Shown here in pieces: positions 53,751 to 62,757 of a DNA stretch of 64,000 nt (its first letter is position 1; each line of letters begins with the position of its first letter). The notes below the pieces were generated by a model. The model searched no databases. It was not told where the DNA came from and was given only the letters and a program-made list of their open reading frames with translations. The stretch covers positions 1 through 64,000 of the forward strand of contig JAFRRF010000023.1 of assembly GCA_017428245.1 (NCBI GenBank), in the 5' to 3' direction. Source of the DNA: Bacteroidales bacterium (GTDB lineage: Bacteria; Bacteroidota; Bacteroidia; Bacteroidales; UBA932). The translations under genes were made by a program, and so were the position numbers.

Positions 53751-54750
53751 GGTTGGGGTTGAATTTTCCTAAATGTTTATATGCCAGCTCCGTGGCCACA
53801 CGGCCACGCGGCGTGCGCGTCAGGAATCCTTCCATAATGAGGAAAGGTTCATATACTTCTTCAAGGGTCCCTGCGTCCTCGCTGATGGCCGTTGCCACCG
53901 TTCCCACACCCACCGGACCGCCGCCGAACTTGTCGATGATGGTCGTCAGTATCTTGTTGTCGATCGCATCGAGACCCCGCGTATCGATATTGAGCGCCTT
54001 GAGCGCATATTTCGTGATGTCCAGATCGATGACTCCGTTTCCCTTCACCTGGGCGAAATCCCTGACCCGGCGCAGAAGCCTGTTGGCGATACGCGGCGTA
54101 CCGCGGCTGCGCAAGGCAATTTCACGGGCCGCATCTTCTTCAATGTCGATGTCCAGGATCCCGGCGCTTCGGCGGATAATGTTGAAAAGGACGGCCGCAT
54201 CATAATACTCCAGATGACACTGGATGCCGAACCGGGCCCTGAGCGGCGAAGTCAGCAGACCGCTGCGGGTAGTGGCTCCGACAAGCGTGAAAGGATTGAG
54301 GGCGATCTGTACGCTGCGGGCACCCGGTCCCTTGTCGATCATAATGTCGATGCGATAGTCTTCCATCGCGGAATAAAGGTATTCCTCAACGATAGGACTC
54401 AGACGGTGGATTTCGTCGATGAATAGCACGTCACCGGCTTCCAGGGAGGTCAGCAGGCCGGCCAGATCGCCAGGCTTGTCAAGAATCGGACCCGAAGTAA
54501 TCTTCAGATTGACACCAAGTTCCGATGCTACAATATGGGCAAGCGTGGTCTTGCCAAGACCCGGAGGACCGTGGAAAAGCACGTGATCGAGCGCCTCGCC
54601 CCGGAGTTGGGCCGCCTTGACGAATACCTTGAGATTTTCCAGCACCTTGTCCTGACCTGAAAACTGGTCGAAACTCTGGGGCCGGATCACCTCTTCGAAT
54701 TCGCTCTCTTTATATGTAAGCTCTTTCCGGGGATTGAAATCTTCAGCCAT
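53728..54750 (-). CDS. ruvB: Holliday junction helicase RuvB
   Basis: This 340-residue AAA+ motor drives branch migration with RuvA. Walker A is [19 protein letters not shown], Walker [12 protein letters not shown], sensor 1 [13 protein letters not shown], and the C-terminal winged-helix domain carries [13 protein letters not shown]. RuvA and RuvC are not adjacent. The promoter box is at 54776-54783. It is the first gene of the minus-strand run ruvB-C45-mfd. Confidence 0.97.
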   Translation of the reverse strand: MAEDFNPRKELTYKESEFEEVIRPQSFDQFSGQDKVLENLKVFVKAAQLRGEALDHVLFHGPPGLGKTTLAHIVASELGVNLKITSGPILDKPGDLAGLLTSLEAGDVLFIDEIHRLSPIVEEYLYSAMEDYRIDIMIDKGPGARSVQIALNPFTLVGATTRSGLLTSPLRARFGIQCHLEYYDAAVLFNIIRRSAGILDIDIEEDAAREIALRSRGTPRIANRLLRRVRDFAQVKGNGVIDLDITKYALKALNIDTRGLDAIDNKILTTIIDKFGGGPVGVGTVATAISEDAGTLEEVYEPFLIMEGFLTRTPRGRVATELAYKHLGKFNPNHEKDLFS

Positions 54751-54775
54751 AACACCGCAATCGTTGTCAACAGCA

Positions 54776-54783
54776 CAAATTTA
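54776..54783 (-). promoter_or_regulatory. -7 box of ruvB
   Basis: CAAATTTA reads TAAATTTG on the minus strand, 25 nt upstream of the ruvB ATG. Confidence 0.5.
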
Positions 54784-55040
54784 ATAAATATAAAATTTAA
54801 AAAAATCTTTTCCGGGTATTTCTTAGCCTGTTGAAACGGTGGATAAAATCTCGGGAAAAAGTTATGAATAGCGGTTTCAACAGAAAATAAACACCCGTTT
54901 CACGGTCCGGTTGAAACGGGTGCGTTTTTGTTGATAAGCAGTCAAAGTCCGGGTGTTGAATAAGGCGTTGTTGAAAAGGGTCGGAAAAAGTGGGTTAATC
55001 TACCTTTTTTTGAACAGGCGGCAATTTTATCAACACCTCG
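54784..55040. other. AT-rich gap with DnaA-box-like 9-mers; origin candidate
   Basis: After an AT-only stretch (54778-54810) come many variants of the DnaA box TTATCCACA. On the minus strand: TTATCCACC (54838-54846), TTATCAACA (54929-54937) and TTATTCAACA (54954-54963). On the plus strand: TTATCAACA (55027-55035). TGTTGAAA-type relatives occur at 54829, 54874 and 54969. No gene is present. Genes to the left are all on the minus strand for 16 kb; those to the right are mixed. dnaA is not in the window. Confidence 0.4.
54890..54930 (-). terminator. Hairpin, probable terminator after sdhB
   Basis: CACCCGTTTCA and TGAAACGGGTG form a perfect 11-bp stem. A run of T follows on the plus strand (CGTTTTTG) and TTATTTTC follows on the minus strand, so it can terminate either way; the nearest upstream gene is sdhB on the minus strand. 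Confidence 0.6.
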
Positions 55041-55054
55041 GAAAAAGTTCTTCA

Positions 55055-55840
55055 CTAGTCTTTGAACTTCGCTTTGAGGAATTCCCGGTTGAGGCGGGCA
55101 ATGTGGCTTACCGTGATGTGCTTCGGGCATTCCATCTCGCAGGCGCGGGTGTTGGTGCAGGCACCGAAGCCCAGTTCGTCCATCTTGGCTACCATCGCCT
55201 TGGCACGGCGGGCTCCCTCGATCTTGCCTTGCGGAAGAAGGGCGAGAGAACTCACACGGGCCGCTACGAACAGCATAGCAGAACCATTCTTGCAGGTGGC
55301 TGCACAGGCGCCGCAACCAACGCAGGAAGCCGCATCCATGCTTTCATCTGCATTCTTCTTGGGAATGGGAATCGCATTGGCGTCGGGAACGCCGCCCGTA
55401 TTGACGCTGATGAAGCCGCCTGCCTGCAGGATCTTGTCGTAGGCACCGCGGTCCACCACCAGGTCTTTGATTACCGGGAAACCGCGGCTGCGCCACGGTT
55501 CGATGGTGATGGTGCTGCCATCCTTGAATTTGCGCATATAGAGCTGGCAGGTGGTCACCCCGCTTTCCGGACCGTGTGCACGGCCGTTGATATAGAGCGA
55601 GCAGGCACCGCAGATACCCTCGCGGCAGTCGTGGTCGAACGAAACGGGGCCGCTCTGTTTGCCGTGACATCCGGCATCGAAGGCCACCGGATCGATTTTC
55701 TCGCCGATGAGCTGCTCGTTCAGAATATCCATCATCTCCAGGAAAGAAGTGCCTTCCGAGATGTCCTTCACCTGATAGGTCTCAAAGTGTCCTTTGCTTT
55801 TCGCGTCGCGCTGACGCCAAACTTTCAACGTAAAATTCAT
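55055..55840 (-). CDS. sdhB: Succinate dehydrogenase/fumarate reductase iron-sulfur subunit
   Basis: This 261-residue protein carries three Fe-S clusters between flavin and quinone. The 2Fe-2S ligands are in [24 protein letters not shown]. The later clusters are in [19 protein letters not shown] and [19 protein letters not shown]. It lies 18 bp downstream of sdhA. The N-terminus is [12 protein letters not shown], standard for the Bacteroidota form, which works mainly as a fumarate reductase in anaerobes. Confidence 0.96.
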   Translation of the reverse strand: MNFTLKVWRQRDAKSKGHFETYQVKDISEGTSFLEMMDILNEQLIGEKIDPVAFDAGCHGKQSGPVSFDHDCREGICGACSLYINGRAHGPESGVTTCQLYMRKFKDGSTITIEPWRSRGFPVIKDLVVDRGAYDKILQAGGFISVNTGGVPDANAIPIPKKNADESMDAASCVGCGACAATCKNGSAMLFVAARVSSLALLPQGKIEGARRAKAMVAKMDELGFGACTNTRACEMECPKHITVSHIARLNREFLKAKFKD

Positions 55841-55858
55841 ATCACTTCTTTCTAAAGA

Positions 55859-57802
55859 TTAGTCTTTGTAGTTACGGGTTGCCACGTGGGCGAATTCGAA
55901 TTTGAGCGGTTCCTTGTGGAGTTCGGGTGCTTTTCCGTCACCCTTGTACTCCCAAGCGGCCACATACATATAATTCACGTCGTCACGTTTTGTCTCGCCT
56001 TCTTCGGTCTGCATCTCTTCACGGAAATGACCGCCGCACGATTCGTTGCGGTTGAGTGCATCGCGGGCCATCAGTTCGCCGATTTCGAGGAAGTCGGCCA
56101 CGCGGAGGGCTTTTTCGAGTTCCTGGTTGAATACACCCGTCTCACCCGCCACATAGACATTGCTCCAGAATTCTTTCTTCAGGTCCTGGATCAGATCGAT
56201 GGCTTTCTTCAGTCCGGCCTCGTTGCGGGCCATGCCCACATATTCCCACATAATGTGGCCGAGTTCCTTGTGAATGGAGTCGACGGTACGTTTGCCATTG
56301 ATTTTCATCAGACGGTCGATCTTTTCCTGGACGGCCTTTTCGGCAGCTTCGAATTCCGGCGCATTGGTGTCGGTCTTGGGCTCCTTGAATTTGCTGGCCA
56401 GGTAGTCGCCGATCGTGTAAGGCAGGATGAAATAACCGTCGGCAAGACCCTGCATCAGGGCCGATGCACCGAGGCGGTTGCCGCCGTGGTCGGAGAAGTT
56501 GGCTTCGCCGATAGCGTACAGACCGGGAATGGTGGTCATCAGGTTGTAGTCCACCCAGAGACCGCCCATCGTGTAGTGGATGGCCGGATAGATCATCATC
56601 GGCTCTTCGTGCGGATCGACGTCGGTAATCTCCTTGTACATATCGAAGAGGTTGCCGTAACGGGCGTCCACAACTTCTTTTCCGAGACGCTTGATGGCAT
56701 CCTTGAAATCGAGGAACACGGCCTTGCCGGTGTTGTTCACGCCATAGCCGGCATCGCAGCGCTCCTTGGCGGCGCGGGATGCCACGTCACGCGGAACGAG
56801 GTTGCCGAAAGCAGGATAACGGCGTTCAAGATAGTAGTCGCGGTCTTCTTCAGGAATCTGCGAACCCTTGATCTTGCCTTCCTGGAGTTTCTTGGCGTCT
56901 TCCAGTTTCTTCGGTACCCAGATGCGGCCGTCGTTGCGGAGAGACTCGGACATCAGGGTCAGTTTGGACTGTTGGTCTCCGTGGATCGGAATGCAGGTCG
57001 GATGGATCTGGGCAAAGCACGGGTTGGCGAAGAAAGCACCTTTCTTGTAGCACTGCCAGGCGGCCGAACCGTTGGAATTCATGGCGTTGGTGCTCAGGAA
57101 GTAGGTGTTGCCATAACCGCCGGAAGCCAGCACCACGGCGTGGGCGCCGAAACGTTCGATCTTGCCGTTGGTCAGGTTGCGGGCGATGATACCCTTGGCC
57201 TCGCCGTTTATGATCACAAGGTCGAGCATCTCGTGGCGCGGATAGGATTTCACCTGTCCTTTGGCCACGGCACGGTTGAGGGCCGCATAGGCACCCAGCA
57301 GCAGCTGCTGGCCGGTCTGGCCGCGGGCATAGAAAGTACGCGATACCTGTGCGCCGCCGAACGAACGGTTGTCGAGCAGTCCGCCGTAATCGCGGGCGAA
57401 GGGAACGCCCTGGGCTACGCACTGGTCGATGATGTTGTTGCTCACTTCGGCAAGACGGTAGACGTTGGCTTCCCGGCTGCGGTAGTCACCGCCCTTGATG
57501 GTGTCGTAGAACAAGCGGTAAACCGAGTCGTTGTCGTTCTGGTAGTTCTTGGCCGCGTTGATACCTCCCTGCGCCGCAATGGAGTGTGCGCGACGCGGAG
57601 AGTCGCTGATGCAGAACACCTTCACGTTGTAACCCAACTCTCCCAGCGAGGCGGCTGCGGAGGCGCCACCGAGACCGGTTCCGATCACGATGATCTCCAT
57701 TTTGCGTTTATTGGCAGGACTCACGACTTTGATGTCGGCTTTATGCTTCGACCATTTCAGTTCGAGCGGTCCTTCCGGAACCTTAGAAATCAATTCAGTC
57801 AT
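55859..57802 (-). CDS. sdhA: Succinate dehydrogenase/fumarate reductase flavoprotein subunit
   Basis: From the ATG at 57802 ([11 protein letters not shown]) this encodes 647 residues; a longer frame to 57856 overlaps the promoter. FAD is bound by [19 protein letters not shown] and [14 protein letters not shown], the latter containing the histidine to which FAD is attached. The active-site segment [10 protein letters not shown] and the late [14 protein letters not shown] are present. It catalyses succinate-fumarate interconversion at the inner membrane. The cytochrome b anchor gene sdhC, normally just upstream, is missing: a divergent gene begins there instead. Confidence 0.96.
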   Translation of the reverse strand: MTELISKVPEGPLELKWSKHKADIKVVSPANKRKMEIIVIGTGLGGASAAASLGELGYNVKVFCISDSPRRAHSIAAQGGINAAKNYQNDNDSVYRLFYDTIKGGDYRSREANVYRLAEVSNNIIDQCVAQGVPFARDYGGLLDNRSFGGAQVSRTFYARGQTGQQLLLGAYAALNRAVAKGQVKSYPRHEMLDLVIINGEAKGIIARNLTNGKIERFGAHAVVLASGGYGNTYFLSTNAMNSNGSAAWQCYKKGAFFANPCFAQIHPTCIPIHGDQQSKLTLMSESLRNDGRIWVPKKLEDAKKLQEGKIKGSQIPEEDRDYYLERRYPAFGNLVPRDVASRAAKERCDAGYGVNNTGKAVFLDFKDAIKRLGKEVVDARYGNLFDMYKEITDVDPHEEPMMIYPAIHYTMGGLWVDYNLMTTIPGLYAIGEANFSDHGGNRLGASALMQGLADGYFILPYTIGDYLASKFKEPKTDTNAPEFEAAEKAVQEKIDRLMKINGKRTVDSIHKELGHIMWEYVGMARNEAGLKKAIDLIQDLKKEFWSNVYVAGETGVFNQELEKALRVADFLEIGELMARDALNRNESCGGHFREEMQTEEGETKRDDVNYMYVAAWEYKGDGKAPELHKEPLKFEFAHVATRNYKD

Positions 57803-57849
57803 ATAGATACGATTTAAGTGTTTCAATAACATACAAATGTCGGAAAAAT

Positions 57850-57857
57850 CAAACATA
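57850..57857 (-). promoter_or_regulatory. -7 box of sdhAB
   Basis: CAAACATA reads TATGTTTG on the minus strand, 47 nt upstream of the sdhA ATG at 57802, showing that sdhA is the first gene of its transcript. Confidence 0.5.
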
Positions 57858-57903
57858 TTTGCAATTATTTGTATCTTTACTGATGAAATATTGGCAGAAG
57901 ATC

Positions 57904-58413
57904 ATGAAAAGGATTCTATTTTTTATTTGCACGATGGTTTTATTGTCTTCGTGCGGCGCCTCCGGCCGGGCGGCCAGGACGGCTGAAGAAGCTGCGGAAC
58001 GGGCCGCGATCGTCCAGGCGATCGAGCAGGCCGATTTCATTCTCGACGTGAATCACATCATTCCGCAGGGATTCCCTGCCAAGAGCACGACGGGGGAATA
58101 CGAACTGCGCCTGAAGGGCGACGTGGTCACGACGCGCCTTCCTTTCATCGGCGTTTCCCGTGAAGCGACCTACGCCGGAGTCGATGAGATCTCCATTGTC
58201 TTTGAAGATGAAAAAGTCGATTTGCGCAGGGATTTCTCCAAGGTTTCCTCGAAGGGAGAATATACTTACATTTTCAAAGGCGGGAAAGGCCGTACGCCCT
58301 GGACGGTTACGCTCGATATTTTCGAATCGGGTTCCGCGACGATCCGCTGTACCAATTCGGACGGACGTGTCATGACCTATTACGCGAATCTGGTAATTCC
58401 TGAGAAAAAATGA
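57904..58413 (+). CDS. DUF4251 lipoprotein
   Basis: The ATG at 57904 gives 169 residues with a lipobox (MVLLSSC, Cys17); an ATG at 57883 is possible. The mature part has the DUF4251 pattern: FILDVNHIIPQGFPAKSTTG and YELRLKGDVVTTRLPFIGVSR, later VSSKGEYTYIFKGGKG and the final SDGRVMTYYANLVIP. The function of the family is unknown; it is confined to Bacteroidota envelopes. The stop overlaps the GH20 start by 4 bases (ATGA). Confidence 0.85.
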   Translation: MKRILFFICTMVLLSSCGASGRAARTAEEAAERAAIVQAIEQADFILDVNHIIPQGFPAKSTTGEYELRLKGDVVTTRLPFIGVSREATYAGVDEISIVFEDEKVDLRRDFSKVSSKGEYTYIFKGGKGRTPWTVTLDIFESGSATIRCTNSDGRVMTYYANLVIPEKK

Positions 58414-60620
58414 AAAAAAATAGAATTGTGATGCTGACGCTTGCGTTGCTTGCGACGGCCCTGCCCGCCCGTGCCGCTTTCGATTTCGTGCCTAAACCCG
58501 CATCGGTACATTACTATGATGCGGAACCTGGATTCATTCTGGACAAGAATGTCGTCATTACCGGCGGGGATGCGTTCAACGTGGCGTATCTCAAAACCCA
58601 TATCGCCCGTGTCATCGATCCGGTCGGCGACAGCTGGAACTCCGGAAAGCCGGGCCGTATCGAATTCGTGCGGACCAAGTCTTTCCCCGCGGAAGGTTAT
58701 TCCATCGATGTATTGAACAATCGGATCCTGATTACTTCCACGACACGCGCTGGTGAGTTCTATGCTATCCAGACCCTGCTGCAGATGCTTCCGCCGCAGG
58801 TATACCGCAAGGTTTCCGGACCCGATGCGATGCTGCTCCGCCAGTGGGCGATTCCCGCCGTGGAGATCGTCGATCAGCCCCGATTTGACTGGCGCGGCAG
58901 TATGTTCGACGTGTCGCGCACTTTCTTCGACAAAGAATATATCCTGCGTCACCTCGACTGGCTGGCCTACCACAAGATCAATAAGTTCCACTGGCACCTG
59001 ACCGACGACAACGGCTGGCGCGTGGAAATAAAGAAATATCCGAAACTCACTGCGGAAGGTGCCTGGCGCGGCTACGGGGAAGCGCTCGAGCCTTCGTTCA
59101 ATTCCGGAAAGGAGCGCTACGGCGGCTTCTATACCCAGGAAGACCTGAAGGAAATCGTGGCCTATGCCGCCGATCGTAACATCGAAATCATTCCCGAAGT
59201 GGACCTGCCGGGCCATTCCAAGGCGCTGGCCGTCTCGTATCCTGAAGTGGTGTGCAAACACGACGCAGATGTCCTGAGCGTACAGGGAGAGGTGCACAAC
59301 GTGCTTTGCGTCGGCCGCGAGAAGAACTATGAGATGCTTGAAAACATTATCAAGGAACTTGCCGCGATATTCCCTTCAAAATACTTCCACGTAGGCGTCG
59401 AGGAAGTGGCGACCGATTCGTGGAAGCATTGCCCCGAATGTCAGAAGCTGATGAAGAAACTTGGTTATAGCGATGAAAAACAGTTGCTGGGTTACTTCAC
59501 CGGGCGGATGGAAAAGATCCTGGCCAAGTACGGCAAGACGCTGGAGGGATGGGAAGATATCGTCGCCGGCGAAACCCTCTCCCGCAACGATCTGGTACTG
59601 GTGTGGCACCGCCAGAATGTGCTGCAGAAGGCCATCGACGCAGGTTTTCCGGTCGTGACGCAGAATTGCGACTACCTGTATCTTGACATGAAACACACCC
59701 CCGCTGAGCGCGGAATGACTTGGGCTTCAATTATTGATTTGGAAAAAGTATACTCTTTCGATCCCTTACAAGGGCTGGAACTGACGCCTGAAAAGAAGCG
59801 TCTTGTACGCGGTCTCCAAGGCGGCTTGTGGACGGAACTGCTCTACTATCCCGCCCATTTTTCCGAGTATCAGCTGTTCCCCCGCCTGTGTGCCGTGGCG
59901 GAGGCGGGATGGACACCGCAGGAGCAGCGCGAGTTTGCCGACTTTGATGCCCGACTGGCCCACACGCACTACGAGCGGATGTGGAATATGGGCGTCCGGT
60001 TCCGGGTTCCTTATCCGGAAGTGGATGCGCATGGCAATGTACGCTGTCCTTACCCCAATATGGTGGTACGTTATACTGCCGACGGTTCCGAACCTACGGT
60101 CAGTTCTCCCGTCGTGACGGGTCCTATCGTGGCCGACCATCCGGAAAAACTGCGTTTCGCCACCTTCTTCGCCGACGTCAAAAGCATGACGGTCGGAGTA
60201 CCCGGTTCACAGAAGTATCTCAAGCCGGCCGTGAAAGTGACGTCATCGCTGGAGGGCACGAAATCCCTCCCGCTTTCGAACCTGGAACTGTATGAGACCA
60301 GTAAGTATATGCGGACGGTTCGTGCCCCGCAAAAGGGTGATTACGTGCTCTTTACTTTTGAGGAACCCGTTTCCTGCAAGTGGATTACCGTGCAGACGGC
60401 CGATCCGACGAACAACTTCTATGGCATCACCGACGGACACGTCGAAGTGCTGTTCGACGATGGGACGGATACGTGGACTTCCCAATCGCCCGGCAGTACT
60501 TTCGATATGTACAATCGGGTGAGATTCTATGCGGCGGTGCCCGTAAAAGCCGTCAAGATCGTCGTGGACGGTCCCGGTGAAGGCAAACCCGTCAGCATCC
60601 AGTCGTTGATCATCGAATAA
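58410..60620 (+). CDS. GH20 beta-N-acetylhexosaminidase-like enzyme
   Basis: The 736-residue secreted enzyme (signal to ~Ala22) has a GH20b domain (residues ~25-150) and a catalytic barrel. The barrel opens with DVSRTFFDKEYI and KFHWHLTDDNGWRVEIKKYP, then has PEVDLPGHSKA and HVGVEE at 327-332. A C-terminal F5/8-type or chitobiase-like beta domain covers ~540-736. GH20 enzymes remove terminal GlcNAc or GalNAc from glycans. In the catalytic pair, usually Asp-Glu (HxGxDE), Asp is replaced by Glu331, which is unusual. It is coupled to the DUF4251 lipoprotein gene and followed by an alpha/beta hydrolase 3 bp later. Confidence 0.9.
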   Translation: MKKNRIVMLTLALLATALPARAAFDFVPKPASVHYYDAEPGFILDKNVVITGGDAFNVAYLKTHIARVIDPVGDSWNSGKPGRIEFVRTKSFPAEGYSIDVLNNRILITSTTRAGEFYAIQTLLQMLPPQVYRKVSGPDAMLLRQWAIPAVEIVDQPRFDWRGSMFDVSRTFFDKEYILRHLDWLAYHKINKFHWHLTDDNGWRVEIKKYPKLTAEGAWRGYGEALEPSFNSGKERYGGFYTQEDLKEIVAYAADRNIEIIPEVDLPGHSKALAVSYPEVVCKHDADVLSVQGEVHNVLCVGREKNYEMLENIIKELAAIFPSKYFHVGVEEVATDSWKHCPECQKLMKKLGYSDEKQLLGYFTGRMEKILAKYGKTLEGWEDIVAGETLSRNDLVLVWHRQNVLQKAIDAGFPVVTQNCDYLYLDMKHTPAERGMTWASIIDLEKVYSFDPLQGLELTPEKKRLVRGLQGGLWTELLYYPAHFSEYQLFPRLCAVAEAGWTPQEQREFADFDARLAHTHYERMWNMGVRFRVPYPEVDAHGNVRCPYPNMVVRYTADGSEPTVSSPVVTGPIVADHPEKLRFATFFADVKSMTVGVPGSQKYLKPAVKVTSSLEGTKSLPLSNLELYETSKYMRTVRAPQKGDYVLFTFEEPVSCKWITVQTADPTNNFYGITDGHVEVLFDDGTDTWTSQSPGSTFDMYNRVRFYAAVPVKAVKIVVDGPGEGKPVSIQSLIIE

Positions 60621-60623
60621 CCT

Positions 60624-61454
60624 ATGGAATTCTTTACGACTTCCGACGGAATATCCGTTCACGTATGGGACACCCGCGACGAAAAAAGCGCGGAGTCGCC
60701 GTGTATGGTGCTCTTGCACGGGTACCTGGAGAGTATGTATATTTTCAACGAACTGGTCGAGGCCCTCAAAAGCCGCTTCCGGCTGCTGGTGATCGACCTC
60801 CCGGGCCACGGTCTGACCGATTCGGCACCGGCCGACTCCGAAGGGCGGCGGATCAATTCCCTGTCGTTCTGTGCTGCCGTCGTGGCCGGGGTGATGAAAA
60901 AATGCGGCATGGAGAAGGCCTGGATCGCGGGTCATTCGATGGGAGGCTATGTTGCCCAGCAATTCCTTGCCGACTGGCCCGGTCTGACCGAAGGCGTGAT
61001 CCTGCTGTGCTCTCACCCCTACCCTGACGCCCCGGAAAAAGCGGCGGACCGCGAGGCCGAGAAGAAAACCATCCGGGCCGGAAAACTGATGACGCTGGCA
61101 GCGATGTCGATCCCGAAAATGTACTATGAGGAGAATCTGCGCACGTGCGATGAAAAGATCCGCGAAACCGTGGAATTGTGCGAAATGCACGATCCGGAAG
61201 GAATCTGCAGTTCCCTCGACGGACTGCGGCTGCGCCCCGATTTGCGTAACGTCCTCGCCGATCCTGCCCGCCCGGTACTGGTAATCCACGGCGATCACGA
61301 TAATTTCCTGCCGCTGAGCCGGATCGAGGAAATGCGCACGGCCTTCCCGAAGGTCGCCTTCGCACGGATACCCGAGTCCGGACATAATGCCTTCATCGAG
61401 CGCCAGGACGCAGTCGTCGAAGCTATAGGAAAATTCACGTCATGCCCGGCCTGA
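60624..61454 (+). CDS. Alpha/beta-fold hydrolase
   Basis: The 276-residue protein has the nucleophile elbow GHSMGGYVAQQF (Ser near residue 110), oxyanion stretch VLLHGYLES, acid region VIHGDHDNFLPL and final GHNAFIE with the catalytic His. There is no signal peptide, so it is cytoplasmic. The substrate is unknown; esterase or lipase-like activity is likely. The last codons (TSCPA) lie within a REP-like palindrome (61440-61466), which therefore defines the C-terminus. It probably shares a transcript with the DUF4251 and GH20 genes. Confidence 0.88.
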   Translation: MEFFTTSDGISVHVWDTRDEKSAESPCMVLLHGYLESMYIFNELVEALKSRFRLLVIDLPGHGLTDSAPADSEGRRINSLSFCAAVVAGVMKKCGMEKAWIAGHSMGGYVAQQFLADWPGLTEGVILLCSHPYPDAPEKAADREAEKKTIRAGKLMTLAAMSIPKMYYEENLRTCDEKIRETVELCEMHDPEGICSSLDGLRLRPDLRNVLADPARPVLVIHGDHDNFLPLSRIEEMRTAFPKVAFARIPESGHNAFIERQDAVVEAIGKFTSCPA

Positions 61455-61466
61455 CCGGACAACTCA
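61440..61466. repeat. REP-like palindrome at the junction of two convergent genes
   Basis: This is a degenerate copy (CATGCCCGGCCTGACCGG) of the palindrome at 8631-8657. It covers the end of the hydrolase gene and the stop of hflX. Confidence 0.65.
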
Positions 61467-62681
61467 CCATAGGAAATTGTTGAACGGGAACCTTCCCGCA
61501 TGAATCTCCGCAACCATCTTGTAAAGGTCGTTGCGGAGCTTTTCTATACCGATGCGCTCTTTCGCCGAAAGGAAAATGCAGGGCGTGTGCTCGCGGGAGA
61601 TCCACGAATTCTTCATCTCCTCGAGCGTATAATTTTTTGAAGTGCGCTCCTGTAGCGAGAATTCGTCATAGGGCTCATACCGGTATGCGTCGATTTTATT
61701 GAAAACCATATAAATAGGTTTGTCCTGCGCGCCGATGTCCTTGAGGGTCTGGTTCACGGTGCGGATCTGGTCTTCGAATCCCGGATGCGAAATATCGACC
61801 ACGTGCATCAGAATGTCGGCTTCACGGACCTCGTCGAGCGTACTTTTGAAAGACTCGACCAACTGTGTCGGCAGTTTGCGGATGAACCCAACCGTGTCGC
61901 TGAGCAGGAACGGAACGTTCTCGATGACGACTTTCCTTACGGTGGTGTCGAGCGTGGCGAAAAGCTTGTTCTCGGCGAAGACGTCGCTCTTGGCCAGCAG
62001 GTTCATAATCGTGCTTTTTCCCACATTGGTATAGCCCACCAGCGAGATACGGACCATCTGCCCGCGGTTCGACCGCTGCGATGCCATCTGCCGGTCGATC
62101 TTGCGGAGCTGCTCCTTGAGCCGGGTGATCTTTTCGAGCACGATGCGGCGGTCGGTCTCCAGCTGGCTTTCGCCCGGACCGCGCATATTGAGACCGCCCT
62201 TGCCGCCACGCTGCCGCTCGAGGTGGGTCCACATACCGGTCAGACGCGGGTAAAGGTATTGATACTGTGCAAGTTCCACCTGGGTCTTGGCGTAGGCCGT
62301 CTGGGCCCGGTCGGCAAAGATATCGAGAATCAGCCCGGTGCGGTCCACCACGCTGCAGTGATGGTCGGGCCAGTGGTCGTTGATCTCCCGTTCGATGTTG
62401 CGCATCTGCGATGGCGTGAGTTCGTCGTCGAAGAGTGCATAGTCGATCTCGTTGGCCCGGATATATTGCTTGATTTCTTCTAGTTTTCCCGAACCGATAT
62501 AGGTGCGCGGATTGGGATGGTCGAGACGCTGGGTAAAGCGCTTCTCCCCTTCCACTCCCGCAGTCAAGGCGAGGAACTGCAATTCGTCGAGATACTCCTC
62601 GACCCGCTCTTCGTCCTGGTCGTGGGTGATCAGCGCGATGAACACAGCGGTAACGATACTATTGTCTACGGTCTCATACAT
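61464..62681 (-). CDS. hflX: Ribosome-associated GTPase HflX
   Basis: From the ATG at 62681 (MYETVDNSIVTAVF) this encodes 405 residues; the longer frame to 62999 would translate the REP palindrome and part of the opposite gene. The N-terminal HflX domain contains RTYIGSGKLEEIKQYI and the GGKGGLNMRGPGESQLETDRR block. The G domain has VGYTNVGKSTIMNLL (G1), DTVGFIRKLP (G3) and NKID (G4). HflX splits or rescues stalled ribosomes. A REP palindrome lies in its leader (62689-62715). Confidence 0.95.
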   Translation of the reverse strand: MYETVDNSIVTAVFIALITHDQDEERVEEYLDELQFLALTAGVEGEKRFTQRLDHPNPRTYIGSGKLEEIKQYIRANEIDYALFDDELTPSQMRNIEREINDHWPDHHCSVVDRTGLILDIFADRAQTAYAKTQVELAQYQYLYPRLTGMWTHLERQRGGKGGLNMRGPGESQLETDRRIVLEKITRLKEQLRKIDRQMASQRSNRGQMVRISLVGYTNVGKSTIMNLLAKSDVFAENKLFATLDTTVRKVVIENVPFLLSDTVGFIRKLPTQLVESFKSTLDEVREADILMHVVDISHPGFEDQIRTVNQTLKDIGAQDKPIYMVFNKIDAYRYEPYDEFSLQERTSKNYTLEEMKNSWISREHTPCIFLSAKERIGIEKLRNDLYKMVAEIHAGRFPFNNFLW

Positions 62682-62688
62682 CGTTTCG

Positions 62689-62715
62689 TCATTCCCGGCT
62701 TGACCGGGAATCTCA
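62689..62715. repeat. REP-like palindrome in the hflX leader
   Basis: TTCCCGGCTTGACCGGGAA is a perfect variant of the dispersed palindrome with compensatory changes in both arms (G to T and C to A), implying that pairing is preserved. Confidence 0.75.
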
Positions 62716-62720
62716 TTTTG

Positions 62721-62728
62721 CAAAAATA
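62721..62728 (-). promoter_or_regulatory. -7 box of hflX
   Basis: CAAAAATA reads TATTTTTG on the minus strand, 39 nt upstream of the ATG at 62681. Transcription would run straight through the palindrome. Confidence 0.5.
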
Positions 62729-62732
62729 CGAC

Positions 62733-62740
62733 TATATTTG
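62733..62740 (+). promoter_or_regulatory. -7 box of the P1 peptidase gene
   Basis: TATATTTG, 17 nt upstream of the ATG at 62758. Confidence 0.5.
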
Positions 62741-62757
62741 TAAAAAATAACTGCCTT

